Assembly: GCA_025361105.1 (NCBI GenBank)
Contig: JANYAW010000359.1
Coordinates: 1 to 23,240 of the forward strand
From: Rhodocyclaceae bacterium
GTDB lineage: Bacteria; Pseudomonadota; Gammaproteobacteria; Burkholderiales; Rhodocyclaceae
Direction: 5' to 3'
DNA length: 23,240 nt
The notes beneath the pieces are model-generated. The model made no database searches, was not told the DNA's origin, and worked only from the letters and a program-made list of their open reading frames with translations. Positions 7,192 through 14,009 of the stretch are shown here, in pieces (position 1 is the first letter of the stretch; the number at the start of each line of letters is the position of its first letter). A program made the position numbers and the translations under genes.

Positions 7192-8079
7192 TTAAGCTTT
7201 TCCCAAAGCGGCAACTAGTTGGTGAAAATGTTCGAGGCGGCGGGGATGTACCGCGCCATTTTCCAGCGCCGTTTTTATCGCACAGCCCGGCTCGCTACGA
7301 TGCTGGCAATCACGAAAACGACATTGCCCGAGCAATGAACGGAACTCCAGAAAACCGTGGCCGATTTGTGCCGGGGTGAGGTGTGAGAGGCCAAACTCTT
7401 GCAGGCCGGGGCAGTCGATAAGTGCACCGTTTGACAGCGTATCGCCAGCACCAACTGGCAAACGATAGAGCCTTGCGTGGGTGGTCGTGTGCTTGCCCGA
7501 GTCGAGCGCGATGGATACTTCGCGGGTCGCGGCCAGAGCGCCGGGAATCAGTGCGTTGGTGAGCGTTGATTTGCCCATGCCGGATTGACCGACCAGTACG
7601 GAGACATGGTTTTGCAGCAATGTCTTGAGTTCGCCTACGTCCTGTTTGGCCGACATCGCTATCACTCGATAGCCCAGCGCGACATACGGCGCGAGCAGTG
7701 CGCGGGCAGCTTCGAGACCGTCCGGCAGATCACATTTATTGAGCACGATCAGCGCCTGCATGCCTTCATGTTCGGCAGCCACCAGCGCACGGGTCAGCAG
7801 CGCGTCACTGAATGACGGATCGGTGGCGACGACCAGAATTATTTGCGTGACATTCGACGCAATCAGCTTTTCGCGAAATCCATCGGCGCGATAGAGCAGG
7901 GTGCGGCGCGGATGCAAGCTGAGTATTTGTCCGTCGTCGGACAATTCAATTTCATCGCCGCAGGTGTAAATGCTTTTCTTGCCGAGGGGATAGCCGGTCG
8001 CTGTTGTAAGGTCGGCAAGCTCGATTTCGTAGTGCCGCCCGAAGGCCGCGACTACCGTTCCTCGACGCGTGGAATTCAA
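7192..8079 (-). CDS. rsgA: Ribosome small-subunit-dependent GTPase RsgA, with an inserted repeat
   Basis: A 295-residue circularly permuted GTPase that helps mature the 30S subunit. An OB-fold N-terminus (about 4-60) is followed by NKCD at 114-117 (G4), the P-loop GQSGMGKST at 164-172 (G1), GKHTTT switch I at 195-200 and DCPG at 222-225 (G3). The C-terminal zinc site is C253, C258, H260, C266. Between RLP (206-208) and NGALIDCPG there are about seven extra residues, VGAGDTLS, relative to E. coli RsgA as I recall it; they are encoded by repeat copy D, in frame. The start is TTG 8079, overlapping the phhB stop (TTGA), so translation is probably coupled. No upstream ATG or GTG fits better. Confidence 0.92.
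   Translation of the reverse strand: MNSTRRGTVVAAFGRHYEIELADLTTATGYPLGKKSIYTCGDEIELSDDGQILSLHPRRTLLYRADGFREKLIASNVTQIILVVATDPSFSDALLTRALVAAEHEGMQALIVLNKCDLPDGLEAARALLAPYVALGYRVIAMSAKQDVGELKTLLQNHVSVLVGQSGMGKSTLTNALIPGALAATREVSIALDSGKHTTTHARLYRLPVGAGDTLSNGALIDCPGLQEFGLSHLTPAQIGHGFLEFRSLLGQCRFRDCQHRSEPGCAIKTALENGAVHPRRLEHFHQLVAALGKA
7432..7465 (+). repeat. Dispersed repeat copy D, inside rsgA
   Basis: TGACAGCGTA, TCG, CCAGCACCAACTGGCA, AACGA on the + strand, antisense to rsgA. It is translated as part of RsgA (LPVGAGDTLS), between switch I and the G3 motif. Six-base inverted flanks CGTTTG (7428-7433) and CAAACG (7459-7464) bound it. The frame is kept. Confidence 0.85.
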
Positions 8080-8414
8080 ATTGCTAACAAGGCGTCAGCT
8101 TTCGCCGCGCAAATGAAATCGTTGATCGACAGCCCATTGGCGGCATGTGTCCAATAGCTCACACGACATTGGTTGTAGCCGACGGCAAGGTCAGGATGAT
8201 GATCGGTGCGATGTGAAATCCACGCCAGCGCATTGACGAAAGCCAGCGTTTCGTAGTGGTCTTTGAACTTGTAAGTTCTGACGATGCTTAGACCTTCGCG
8301 TTGCCACTCAGGTAATGCCGCCTGCAAGCGTTGAGCTTCGGTGTCAGAGAGCGCCTGCATGCCATTGGTGCAGGTGATGCAGCGCTGATGTTGCAGTGGC
8401 GTGGTGGTGTCCAT
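8076..8414 (-). CDS. phhB: 4a-hydroxytetrahydrobiopterin dehydratase (PCD)
   Basis: A 112-residue pterin-4a-carbinolamine dehydratase. This family regenerates dihydropterin after aromatic amino-acid hydroxylation and, in many bacteria lacking a hydroxylase, serves folate or molybdopterin-related pterin metabolism. The signature is HRTDHHPDLAVGYNQCRVSY followed by WTHAANGLSINDFICAAKAD; the paired histidines HH and the later TH are the catalytic positions. The N-terminus (MDTTTPLQHQRCITCTNGMQALSD) is slightly longer than usual and has a CITC pair. It starts 7 nt after the M48 peptidase stop and overlaps rsgA by 4 nt. No phenylalanine hydroxylase gene is in view, so the pathway is undecided. Confidence 0.9.
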   Translation of the reverse strand: MDTTTPLQHQRCITCTNGMQALSDTEAQRLQAALPEWQREGLSIVRTYKFKDHYETLAFVNALAWISHRTDHHPDLAVGYNQCRVSYWTHAANGLSINDFICAAKADALLAI

Positions 8415-8421
8415 CGTATCT

Positions 8422-9711
8422 TTACAAGTTAGGCAAATGAGTCCGCAAATGAGCGATGCGTGCTGCTGCCGGTGGGTGTGAATCGTAGAACAGCGAATGC
8501 AAGGGATCAGGTGTCAAGGTCGATGCATTATCGCGATAAAGCTTGACCAACGCGGAAATCAACTCGTTTGCGGATGCGTGGCTGGCGGCGTAGGCATCGG
8601 CTTGAAATTCGTGTCGTCGTGAAACTGCGGCGCTTAACGGCGAAAGCAAAAACATGAACACTGGCATCACCATCGAAAAAAGTAAGAGTGCCAACGGCGT
8701 CGAATTTGGCAAACCCGCAGCACCAAGTGACGAAAAAGCGGGCGAAACGCCCAAGCCAAGAAAAAACCAGGATTGCGTCATCAACTGCGCCAACAACCAA
8801 AGCAGTACCAAGCTAGCGAACGCCACGAATACGATGCGTTTAACAATGTGCTTATGACGAAAATGTCCAAGCTCATGGGCCAACACCGCATCAATTTCGG
8901 CTGGCGCAAGACGCTCCAGCAAAGTGTCGAAAAACACTATGCGTTTGGCGCGACCAAAACCGCTGAAGTAAGCATTGCCGTGTGATGAACGGCGTGAGCC
9001 ATCCATCACAAATAATCCGGAAGTGGTGAAACCGCATCGTGTGAGTAGCGTTTCAATCCGCGTTTTGAGCACCTCATCTTGCAACGGCGTGAATTTATTG
9101 AACAGTGGTGCGATGAGCGTGGGGAATAAAAACAATGCCAACAAATTAAAAACCATCCACACCAGCCACACATAAATCCACCAACGCTCACCCATCACGT
9201 CCATCAGCCAAAACACCGTGAGCAACAGCGGCACGCCAATCGCAATCGCCAAGCCAGTTCCTTTGAGTAAATCCAGCAACCAAAGCTTGGGCGTAATTTT
9301 GTTGAAACCAAAACCGGCTTCAATGCGAAAGGTGCGATACAAATCGAAAGGCAGCGAGAGCAAAAATCCAACGACGCTCACCAAGCCAAACAAGGCGATA
9401 CCATGCCAATAGCCTGCGCCAAAGAAGTCGTGCAATTGCGTTGCAAAAAATTGCAATAAGCCGCCCAAAGTGAAGGCCAACAAGACAGCGACATCCAGAA
9501 AAATTTCAAGCTGCGAAAGTTTGCCTTTGGCGGTGACGTAATCCGCCGCTTTTTGATGTTCGGCCAGCGTAATGTGCTTGGCAAAATCGAGCGGCACGGT
9601 CGCGCGATGCGCGGCAATGTGACTCAGATGCCGGTGCAGCAACCATAGGCGCAAGACCACCGTGGCAAATAAAGTGGCAAGAAAAATCGCGGTGAAGAGT
9701 GAAGGTGTCAT
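8422..9711 (-). CDS. M48 family metalloprotease, Ste24/CAAX prenyl protease 1 type
   Basis: A 429-residue inner-membrane zinc protease. The zinc motif HELGH is at 279-283 in AEIDAVLAHELGHFRHKH, and the third ligand is E368 in RRHEFQADAYAASH. Several hydrophobic segments (about 4-24, 68-92, 102-122, 150-200, 292-325, 338-362) and the motif FNKITPKLWLLDLLKG match the Ste24 group (M48A) rather than the shorter HtpX. In bacteria these proteases act in membrane-protein quality control; the substrate is unknown. It is the first gene of the operon leading to phhB, rsgA and the WYL regulator, and is divergent from orn. The 124-nt gap to orn must carry promoters in both directions. The ribosome binding site before ATG 9711 is weak. 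Confidence 0.9.
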   Translation of the reverse strand: MTPSLFTAIFLATLFATVVLRLWLLHRHLSHIAAHRATVPLDFAKHITLAEHQKAADYVTAKGKLSQLEIFLDVAVLLAFTLGGLLQFFATQLHDFFGAGYWHGIALFGLVSVVGFLLSLPFDLYRTFRIEAGFGFNKITPKLWLLDLLKGTGLAIAIGVPLLLTVFWLMDVMGERWWIYVWLVWMVFNLLALFLFPTLIAPLFNKFTPLQDEVLKTRIETLLTRCGFTTSGLFVMDGSRRSSHGNAYFSGFGRAKRIVFFDTLLERLAPAEIDAVLAHELGHFRHKHIVKRIVFVAFASLVLLWLLAQLMTQSWFFLGLGVSPAFSSLGAAGLPNSTPLALLLFSMVMPVFMFLLSPLSAAVSRRHEFQADAYAASHASANELISALVKLYRDNASTLTPDPLHSLFYDSHPPAAARIAHLRTHLPNL

Positions 9712-9835
9712 GGAGAGCTTTTGATTTGGGAGGAGGGTGCGCAGAGCGTCGGTATGAACTCACGCATGATGCGACGGCGACAATACAGGCTATGCGAGAA
9801 TATCCGCTGGCTCGCTAAAAAATGGCAGGAAAATT

Positions 9836-10381
9836 ATGGCACAGGATCAAAACAATCTCGTCTGGCTGGATATGGAAATGACTGGTCTCAATCCTGACAC
9901 CGACAAGGTGATTGAGTTGGCGATGGTAATAACCGATACCCACCTTAATGTGGTCGCCGAAGGGCCGGTGTGGGTGGTGCATCAGTCGGCAGAAGTGATG
10001 GGCGGCATGGACTCGTGGAACACCGGTACGCATGGAAAATCCGGTCTGACCGCGCGCGTACTCGCCGCGACGACAAGTGAAGCAGATGTCGAAGCTTCTG
10101 CTTTGGAATTTTTGAAATTGCACCTGCCGCGCCTCGCCTCACCCATGTGCGGCAATTCAATTTGTCAGGATAGACGTTTCATGGCGCGGCATTTGCCTAA
10201 GCTCGAAGATTGGTTTCACTACCGCAATCTGGACGTGTCGACGCTCAAGGAATTGTGCAAACGCTGGAAACCGGAGCTTGCCAAAGGCATGAAGAAGCAT
10301 GGCAAGCACGAAGCACTGGCGGATATTTATGAATCGATTGATGAGCTGAAGTATTACCGCGAACACTTCCTGAAGCTCTAG
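9836..10381 (+). CDS. orn: Oligoribonuclease
   Basis: A 181-residue DEDDh exoribonuclease that degrades 2-5 nt RNA, including the pGpG product of c-di-GMP breakdown, in the cytoplasm. Catalytic residues are all visible: D12 and E14 in WLDMEMTGL, D112 in NSICQDRRF, H158 and D163 in HEALADI. Other family stretches are DSWNTGTHGKSGL and DVSTLKELCKRW. Length is normal. ATG 9836 has AGGA at 9827-9830. The 3' end carries half of a 10-bp tandem repeat that also covers the end of the convergent glycosyltransferase gene, 9 nt away. Presence of Orn fits a cell that uses c-di-GMP, as the diguanylate cyclase at 19659-21521 suggests. Confidence 0.96.
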   Translation: MAQDQNNLVWLDMEMTGLNPDTDKVIELAMVITDTHLNVVAEGPVWVVHQSAEVMGGMDSWNTGTHGKSGLTARVLAATTSEADVEASALEFLKLHLPRLASPMCGNSICQDRRFMARHLPKLEDWFHYRNLDVSTLKELCKRWKPELAKGMKKHGKHEALADIYESIDELKYYREHFLKL

Positions 10382-10399
10382 GATTTGCGTCTAGGATTT
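10377..10399. repeat. Tandem 10-bp repeat over two convergent stop codons
   Basis: TCTAGGATTT occurs at 10377-10386 and again at 10390-10399, with GCG between. The first copy contains the orn stop codon (TAG, + strand); the second contains the stop of the opposing glycosyltransferase gene (CTA read as TAG on the - strand). It looks like a local duplication that created or preserved the convergent ends. No hairpin terminator is visible here. Confidence 0.6.
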
Positions 10400-12004
10400 A
10401 CTTGTCCGGCGATAAAGCCGAATCCGTTCGCGCTTCTCGCCCGGTCGTGCTGTTTCAAGCACAAGCCGCCAGCCTTTGAGGCTTTGCTCGTCGCCATTGG
10501 CGGCTTGCACAATCAGCATGGCGCAGGTCTGATTGCTGGTGGCGGGCTTGGTGCGTATGCCATCAAAATAATCAAACGATGCGCGCTGGACTTGACCCAG
10601 ATTTTGTCGCTCGATACATCCGCTGTAACTGCCAATCGCCACCTTAAGTTCGGCGCTAGGTTTGCGATATGACTTGGTGTAATCAATCCACGGCAGCGCC
10701 AACATTCCCAGCACCACCCACATCACCGCAACCCCGCAAGCCCAGCCGCTTATCGGCCGCCAAGGTGAGCGCGGCGCGCTGAATATCAAGCGTAGCCAAG
10801 CCAGCGTTGCCAACACTGCAACGCTGAATCCGAACCAGGACCAATGCGGCACGAAGCCCGGCGCGGGAATACGGAAATTTTTGGCAATCGCCTCCGGCAA
10901 ATTGGTCAGAATGGCAATGCCGCCCAGCCACGCTAGCGCTATGAATAGGGTCATGGTGGTCACGCCAAACCAATCAAACGCGCCTGCCGCGCCACGCCGC
11001 AAACGATTCGCGCCTTGCATGCCCAGTAGCGCCATCGCTGCGACTAGCGGCAAAATCGCAGTCGTCATTTCGGTGCTGCGGAAGAAAAACGCGAGACTCA
11101 AAATCGTCGCAATCAGTGGCAGATAGGTCGATGCCAACGTGAGTTGCTTGCGCTGCAACCAAAGCGTCCACAGACTAAATGGCAATACCGGCCACAAACT
11201 CCAGGTCAAGAACGCAAAGCGCTTGCCATCGACTACCAGCGGGCTTAATAGCGTCGACAGCTCATCCGCCCACCATGCGTCAAACGTCGGCGCGTGGTAT
11301 TGCCACAGCAACACTGGCCAGATCGCTAGCAAGGGCAGCGCGATAGCAATGGCTAGCAGCCATGTGCGCAAACTCGCCTCACGCCAGCGCGAATGCAGCG
11401 CGCAAGCCAGCACTATCGCCAGCACCAACGCCAAAGAATCCAAACCACCGCCAAGGAACGCCATCGGAAGCGAAAATCCCAAGCCTAGTCCGGCGGGCAA
11501 TGGATGCTTGCGCCATGCGGCCAGCGCCGCCAGCACCACCGCGAGCGCGGCAAAGGTGAGCAGTGCGGGTTGCGCATCATGAAACGGCACTAGCGTGCCG
11601 AGTGTGCCGATCACAAATAGCGGCGCAATGCGGCCAGCTTCTTGTTCATAAAACGTCCGCGCGGCGTAGGCGATGCCAGTAAGGCCCATCGCCACGAGCA
11701 GCAAAGAAGCCAGCCGCGCTGCGTCATGCCACTCCAGCATATTGCCAAACGCAGTGCTGAATACGGTTCCAAAAATCGCTGCCAACCAGTAATACAGAGG
11801 CGGTGATTGCAACCACGGCTCACCCGCCAGTTGCGGTATCAACCAATGTCCGCTGGCAACGCTCCTGGCCAGATTAAGGCTGATGACATCATCGGTTTTC
11901 CACGGGTCGTGCCCGATCAAACCGACCAGCAACACGCACAGGCACAGCCCAATCACGGTTCTGCCAGGCAAGGGAAACGATTTAGGCCAAGGGCGTGCGA
12001 ACAT
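10391..12004 (-). CDS. ArnT/PMT-like membrane glycosyltransferase (GT-C fold)
   Basis: A 537-residue polytopic membrane protein of the GT39/GT83 type. These enzymes use a lipid-linked sugar and act on the periplasmic side, on proteins, lipid A or other glycans. The N-terminus has the expected first loop: a membrane segment, then DPWKTDDVISLNLARSV (acidic pair at the position of the family's DE), then GHWLIPQLAGEPWLQSPPLYYWLAA, the family's PPLYYW block. About 11-12 hydrophobic segments follow, and a soluble C-terminal domain of about 110 residues (from DYTKSYRKPSAELKVAIG). The acceptor and donor are unknown, and no lipid A or glycan genes are near. It lies 107 nt downstream of rpmE beyond a strong terminator, so it probably has its own promoter. 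Confidence 0.82.
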   Translation of the reverse strand: MFARPWPKSFPLPGRTVIGLCLCVLLVGLIGHDPWKTDDVISLNLARSVASGHWLIPQLAGEPWLQSPPLYYWLAAIFGTVFSTAFGNMLEWHDAARLASLLLVAMGLTGIAYAARTFYEQEAGRIAPLFVIGTLGTLVPFHDAQPALLTFAALAVVLAALAAWRKHPLPAGLGLGFSLPMAFLGGGLDSLALVLAIVLACALHSRWREASLRTWLLAIAIALPLLAIWPVLLWQYHAPTFDAWWADELSTLLSPLVVDGKRFAFLTWSLWPVLPFSLWTLWLQRKQLTLASTYLPLIATILSLAFFFRSTEMTTAILPLVAAMALLGMQGANRLRRGAAGAFDWFGVTTMTLFIALAWLGGIAILTNLPEAIAKNFRIPAPGFVPHWSWFGFSVAVLATLAWLRLIFSAPRSPWRPISGWACGVAVMWVVLGMLALPWIDYTKSYRKPSAELKVAIGSYSGCIERQNLGQVQRASFDYFDGIRTKPATSNQTCAMLIVQAANGDEQSLKGWRLVLETARPGEKRERIRLYRRTSKS

Positions 12005-12039
12005 GGCTCAGTTTAACGAGTGAAAAATTAAGTGGAATG

Positions 12040-12065
12040 AAAAAAGGCAGCCAATTGGCTGCCTT
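12040..12065 (-). terminator. Rho-independent terminator of rpmE
   Basis: AAGGCAGCC and GGCTGCCTT form a perfect nine-base-pair stem around AATT at 12044-12065. Read on the - strand it is followed by a run of six T (A run at 12040-12045 on the + strand, partly shared with the stem). It lies 46 nt beyond the rpmE stop and before the glycosyltransferase gene. Confidence 0.88.
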
Positions 12066-12100
12066 AATTCGCGCGTCGGATTCGACGACACTTGCATCAT

Positions 12101-12117
12101 TGCTTAAGAATTAAGCA
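12101..12117. repeat. Hairpin at the end of rpmE
   Basis: TGCTTAA and TTAAGCA form a seven-base-pair stem with a GAA loop, and the rpmE stop codon lies inside it. It has no T run of its own; it may protect the mRNA 3' end or be a minor terminator upstream of the main one. Confidence 0.4.
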
Positions 12118-12323
12118 CTCGCGCGCGTTGCGTATTTCTGACGGAAGCGTTCAACGCGGCCAGCAGTATCAACAATCTTTTGCTTGCCGGTGTAAAACGG
12201 ATGGCACAGCGAGCAGACTTCGACGTTAAGCGGCTTGCCGCTGGTCGAGCGCGTGGTGAATTTATTGCCGCAGCTGCAGGCGACAGCGATTTCAACGTAG
12301 TTTGGGTGAATTCCGTCTTTCAT
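12111..12323 (-). CDS. rpmE: Ribosomal protein L31, zinc-binding type
   Basis: A 70-residue large-subunit ribosomal protein. MKDGIHPNYVEIAVACSCGN and the later GKPLNVEVCSLCHPFYTGKQ are diagnostic. The four zinc cysteines C16, C18, C37 and C40 are intact, so this is the zinc (C+) form, not the zinc-free paralogue made under zinc starvation. I start at ATG 12323, where the family begins, with AGGA in TAGGAAATGG upstream; the frame is open 13 codons further, but those codons lack similarity. It is monocistronic, ending at a strong terminator. Upstream lies a 264-nt gap shared with the divergent FecR-like gene. Confidence 0.95.
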   Translation of the reverse strand: MKDGIHPNYVEIAVACSCGNKFTTRSTSGKPLNVEVCSLCHPFYTGKQKIVDTAGRVERFRQKYATRASA

Positions 12324-12485
12324 TTGATTTCCATTTCCTAGAGGACGCGGTTCGAGACGCATTGCAGATGACTGCGTGAACCAGCAAAGAAGAGCATTAT
12401 CCTCAAAAAAGCGCCTGATTGCAAACGAAATTGTAGCAATGCCAAGCCACGACGGGCGAAACCGTCACTCGGTGAGACTGCCGCG

Positions 12486-12503
12486 CTTTAGGATAGCCTA
12501 AAG
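12486..12503. promoter_or_regulatory. Inverted repeat upstream of the FecR-like gene, possible operator
   Basis: CTTTAGG-ATAG-CCTAAAG is a perfect seven-base-pair inverted repeat in the 264-nt divergent region 12324-12587, 84 nt before the start of the FecR-like gene. Its symmetry and place would suit a dimeric regulator or an mRNA hairpin. I recognise no known operator. Apart from the rpmE ribosome binding site I see no other clear signal in this gap. Confidence 0.4.
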
Positions 12504-12587
12504 TTGTCGTAAACAAAGATGGAAGCTTGCAAGTCCATAATCTCTTTGGCGTCGCTCCCAGATGCCATCACAATTGACAGGTGCATT

Positions 12588-13238
12588 ATGAAAAACCGTC
12601 TTGCCATCTTAGTTACTTTGTTTGGTGTTTGTATTGCGGCTAGTTTCGCGCAGGCGCAGGCGCTTTCCACTGACATTGCATTCGTCACCGCTTTGAGTGG
12701 CGATGTGCGTTTTCAGGCCAAAGATGAGGCCGCGAAACCGGCACAGGCCTATATGCGAATTCGGCATGGCGACACGCTGCGACTGGCGAGTGGCGCAAGT
12801 GTTCGTTTGAGCTATACGACTGTGCCACGCCAAGAGACTTGGACGGGGCCGGCGACTTTTGTGGTCACGCTCGCGGGCGGTGAAAAGCTCACAGGCGTCG
12901 CACCAGTGATAGCGCAGTTGCCGACCAGCGTGCCGCAAAAGCTCGCCAAAGTGGCTGAGCTGATGAAGACTTCGCATATGGGTGGGTTGGTTGTTCGGTC
13001 GATCAAACCGACTGCACCGGCGAATCTGGAGAACGTCGCTGCGGCAATGAGCGTTTATGAAACGATGCGCGCAAGCACTACTGCGACCGATGTGACGCCC
13101 GAGCTATTTTTGTACGCGGTGTTTCTCGAATATCAAATGTTGGACGATTTGAAAATTGTCGCCAAGGAAATGCGTGCAAGGCAGCCAGATAACGCGGAAA
13201 TTCGCTTGCTCACGGATGCGGCAATGACAGATCGTTAG
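12588..13238 (+). CDS. Secreted protein with FecR-like domain
   Basis: A 216-residue exported protein. Signal peptide: KNR, hydrophobic LAILVTLFGVCIAA, cleavage near AQA-QA at about residue 24. Residues about 30-95 look like a FecR-type domain: VTALSGDVRFQ, then GDTLRLASGASVRLSYT, then a strand TWTGPATFVVTL. FecR-like periplasmic domains are often found beside CHASE2 cyclases in Proteobacteria. The C-terminal half is helical, with no recognised motif. ATG 12588 is chosen because AGGTG at 12578-12582 is well placed and the signal peptide begins there; the frame is open 23 codons further up. The gene is convergent with the cyclase-caspase operon and overlaps its last gene by 4 nt, which suggests but does not prove a shared role. 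Confidence 0.7.
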   Translation: MKNRLAILVTLFGVCIAASFAQAQALSTDIAFVTALSGDVRFQAKDEAAKPAQAYMRIRHGDTLRLASGASVRLSYTTVPRQETWTGPATFVVTLAGGEKLTGVAPVIAQLPTSVPQKLAKVAELMKTSHMGGLVVRSIKPTAPANLENVAAAMSVYETMRASTTATDVTPELFLYAVFLEYQMLDDLKIVAKEMRARQPDNAEIRLLTDAAMTDR

Positions 13239-14008
13239 TAACCGCGATTGGTCAATCGCAAGGGAACCGGATAGCCTAAATCGGCGGCCTTTTTTTCGTA
13301 ACGGGCGGCGTCGGCAATCAGGCCTTGGAGGTTGTAAATTTCGGCGATTTGCCAGCTGGCGCGTGCGTGATTTAAGTCGGCGGCAAAGCGTAGCCATTGC
13401 TCGGCGCGACGTGCATTGGCGGTGACACCGTTAGTGCCTTCTTGATAAGCCAGCGCAAGCTGATAGGCGGCTTCTTTGTCGCCGCGCACGGCGGATTTGA
13501 GGCGCGATTTGTAGCTGGCATCGCCGACCATTTCGTCGAAGAAATCACTTGAAATTCCGGCAGTGCGCGCGATATCCAAAGTCTTTCTGGCACAGACTTG
13601 TAGCGCTTGGTTTTGTTGATCCACTGCACTGAAAGGAAAGTCCCGCTCGAATTGTTCAGAGAGCTTGAGCAGCTTGGTTGGACCAACCGCGACTTGTACG
13701 TCTTGCCAACGTGACTGCATACTTGGCGGTTCGATTTTTGGCGCAGGGCGCACCGTTTTGGCGCGAGGTTTTTGTGGCGGTGTTGTCTTGGCAGGTGGCA
13801 CAATTTCCGGCGCTGCAGCGTGCGTCGATATGCTCAACGCCATCATCGCGGTGGCCGTCAACAAGGTAATCACCAAGCGCTCAGTTGGAAGTGGTTTGTA
13901 GTGTCGGCTTTGCGCAGTTGACCCGCTTCGCCGGCGCAATGCAGCGTTTTGCAAATTACCTGAAACGTCGTTGTCAGATGCCAATACAGAAAGACGGCGT
14001 TTGTTCAT
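13235..14008 (-). CDS. Exported or anchored Sel1/TPR-like protein, paralogue of the upstream gene's C-terminus
   Basis: A 257-residue protein. A basic cytoplasmic leader of about 44 residues is followed by one hydrophobic segment (LVITLLTATAMMALSISTHA), so it is either a signal peptide or an anchor; then a proline-rich linker (APEIVPPAKTTPPQKPRAK). Residues 100-257 align without a gap to residues 335-492 of the caspase protein encoded just upstream; by hand I count 77 identities in 158. The best-kept part (AEQWLRFAAD, ARYEKKAADLGY, RGY end) resembles Sel1/TPR helices, which bind proteins. There is no caspase domain. ATG 14008 begins 1 nt after the upstream stop; a GTG at 14020 in the same frame is less likely. 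It is the last gene of the operon. Confidence 0.75.
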   Translation of the reverse strand: MNKRRLSVLASDNDVSGNLQNAALRRRSGSTAQSRHYKPLPTERLVITLLTATAMMALSISTHAAAPEIVPPAKTTPPQKPRAKTVRPAPKIEPPSMQSRWQDVQVAVGPTKLLKLSEQFERDFPFSAVDQQNQALQVCARKTLDIARTAGISSDFFDEMVGDASYKSRLKSAVRGDKEAAYQLALAYQEGTNGVTANARRAEQWLRFAADLNHARASWQIAEIYNLQGLIADAARYEKKAADLGYPVPLRLTNRGY

Positions 14009-14009
14009 T

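Noticed and set aside
7211..7224. CAACTAGTTG near the end of rsgA as a further repeat copy or operator
   Set aside because: It is a short palindrome in the codons for the RsgA C-terminus and lacks both the CCAGCACC part and the GGCGT arm.
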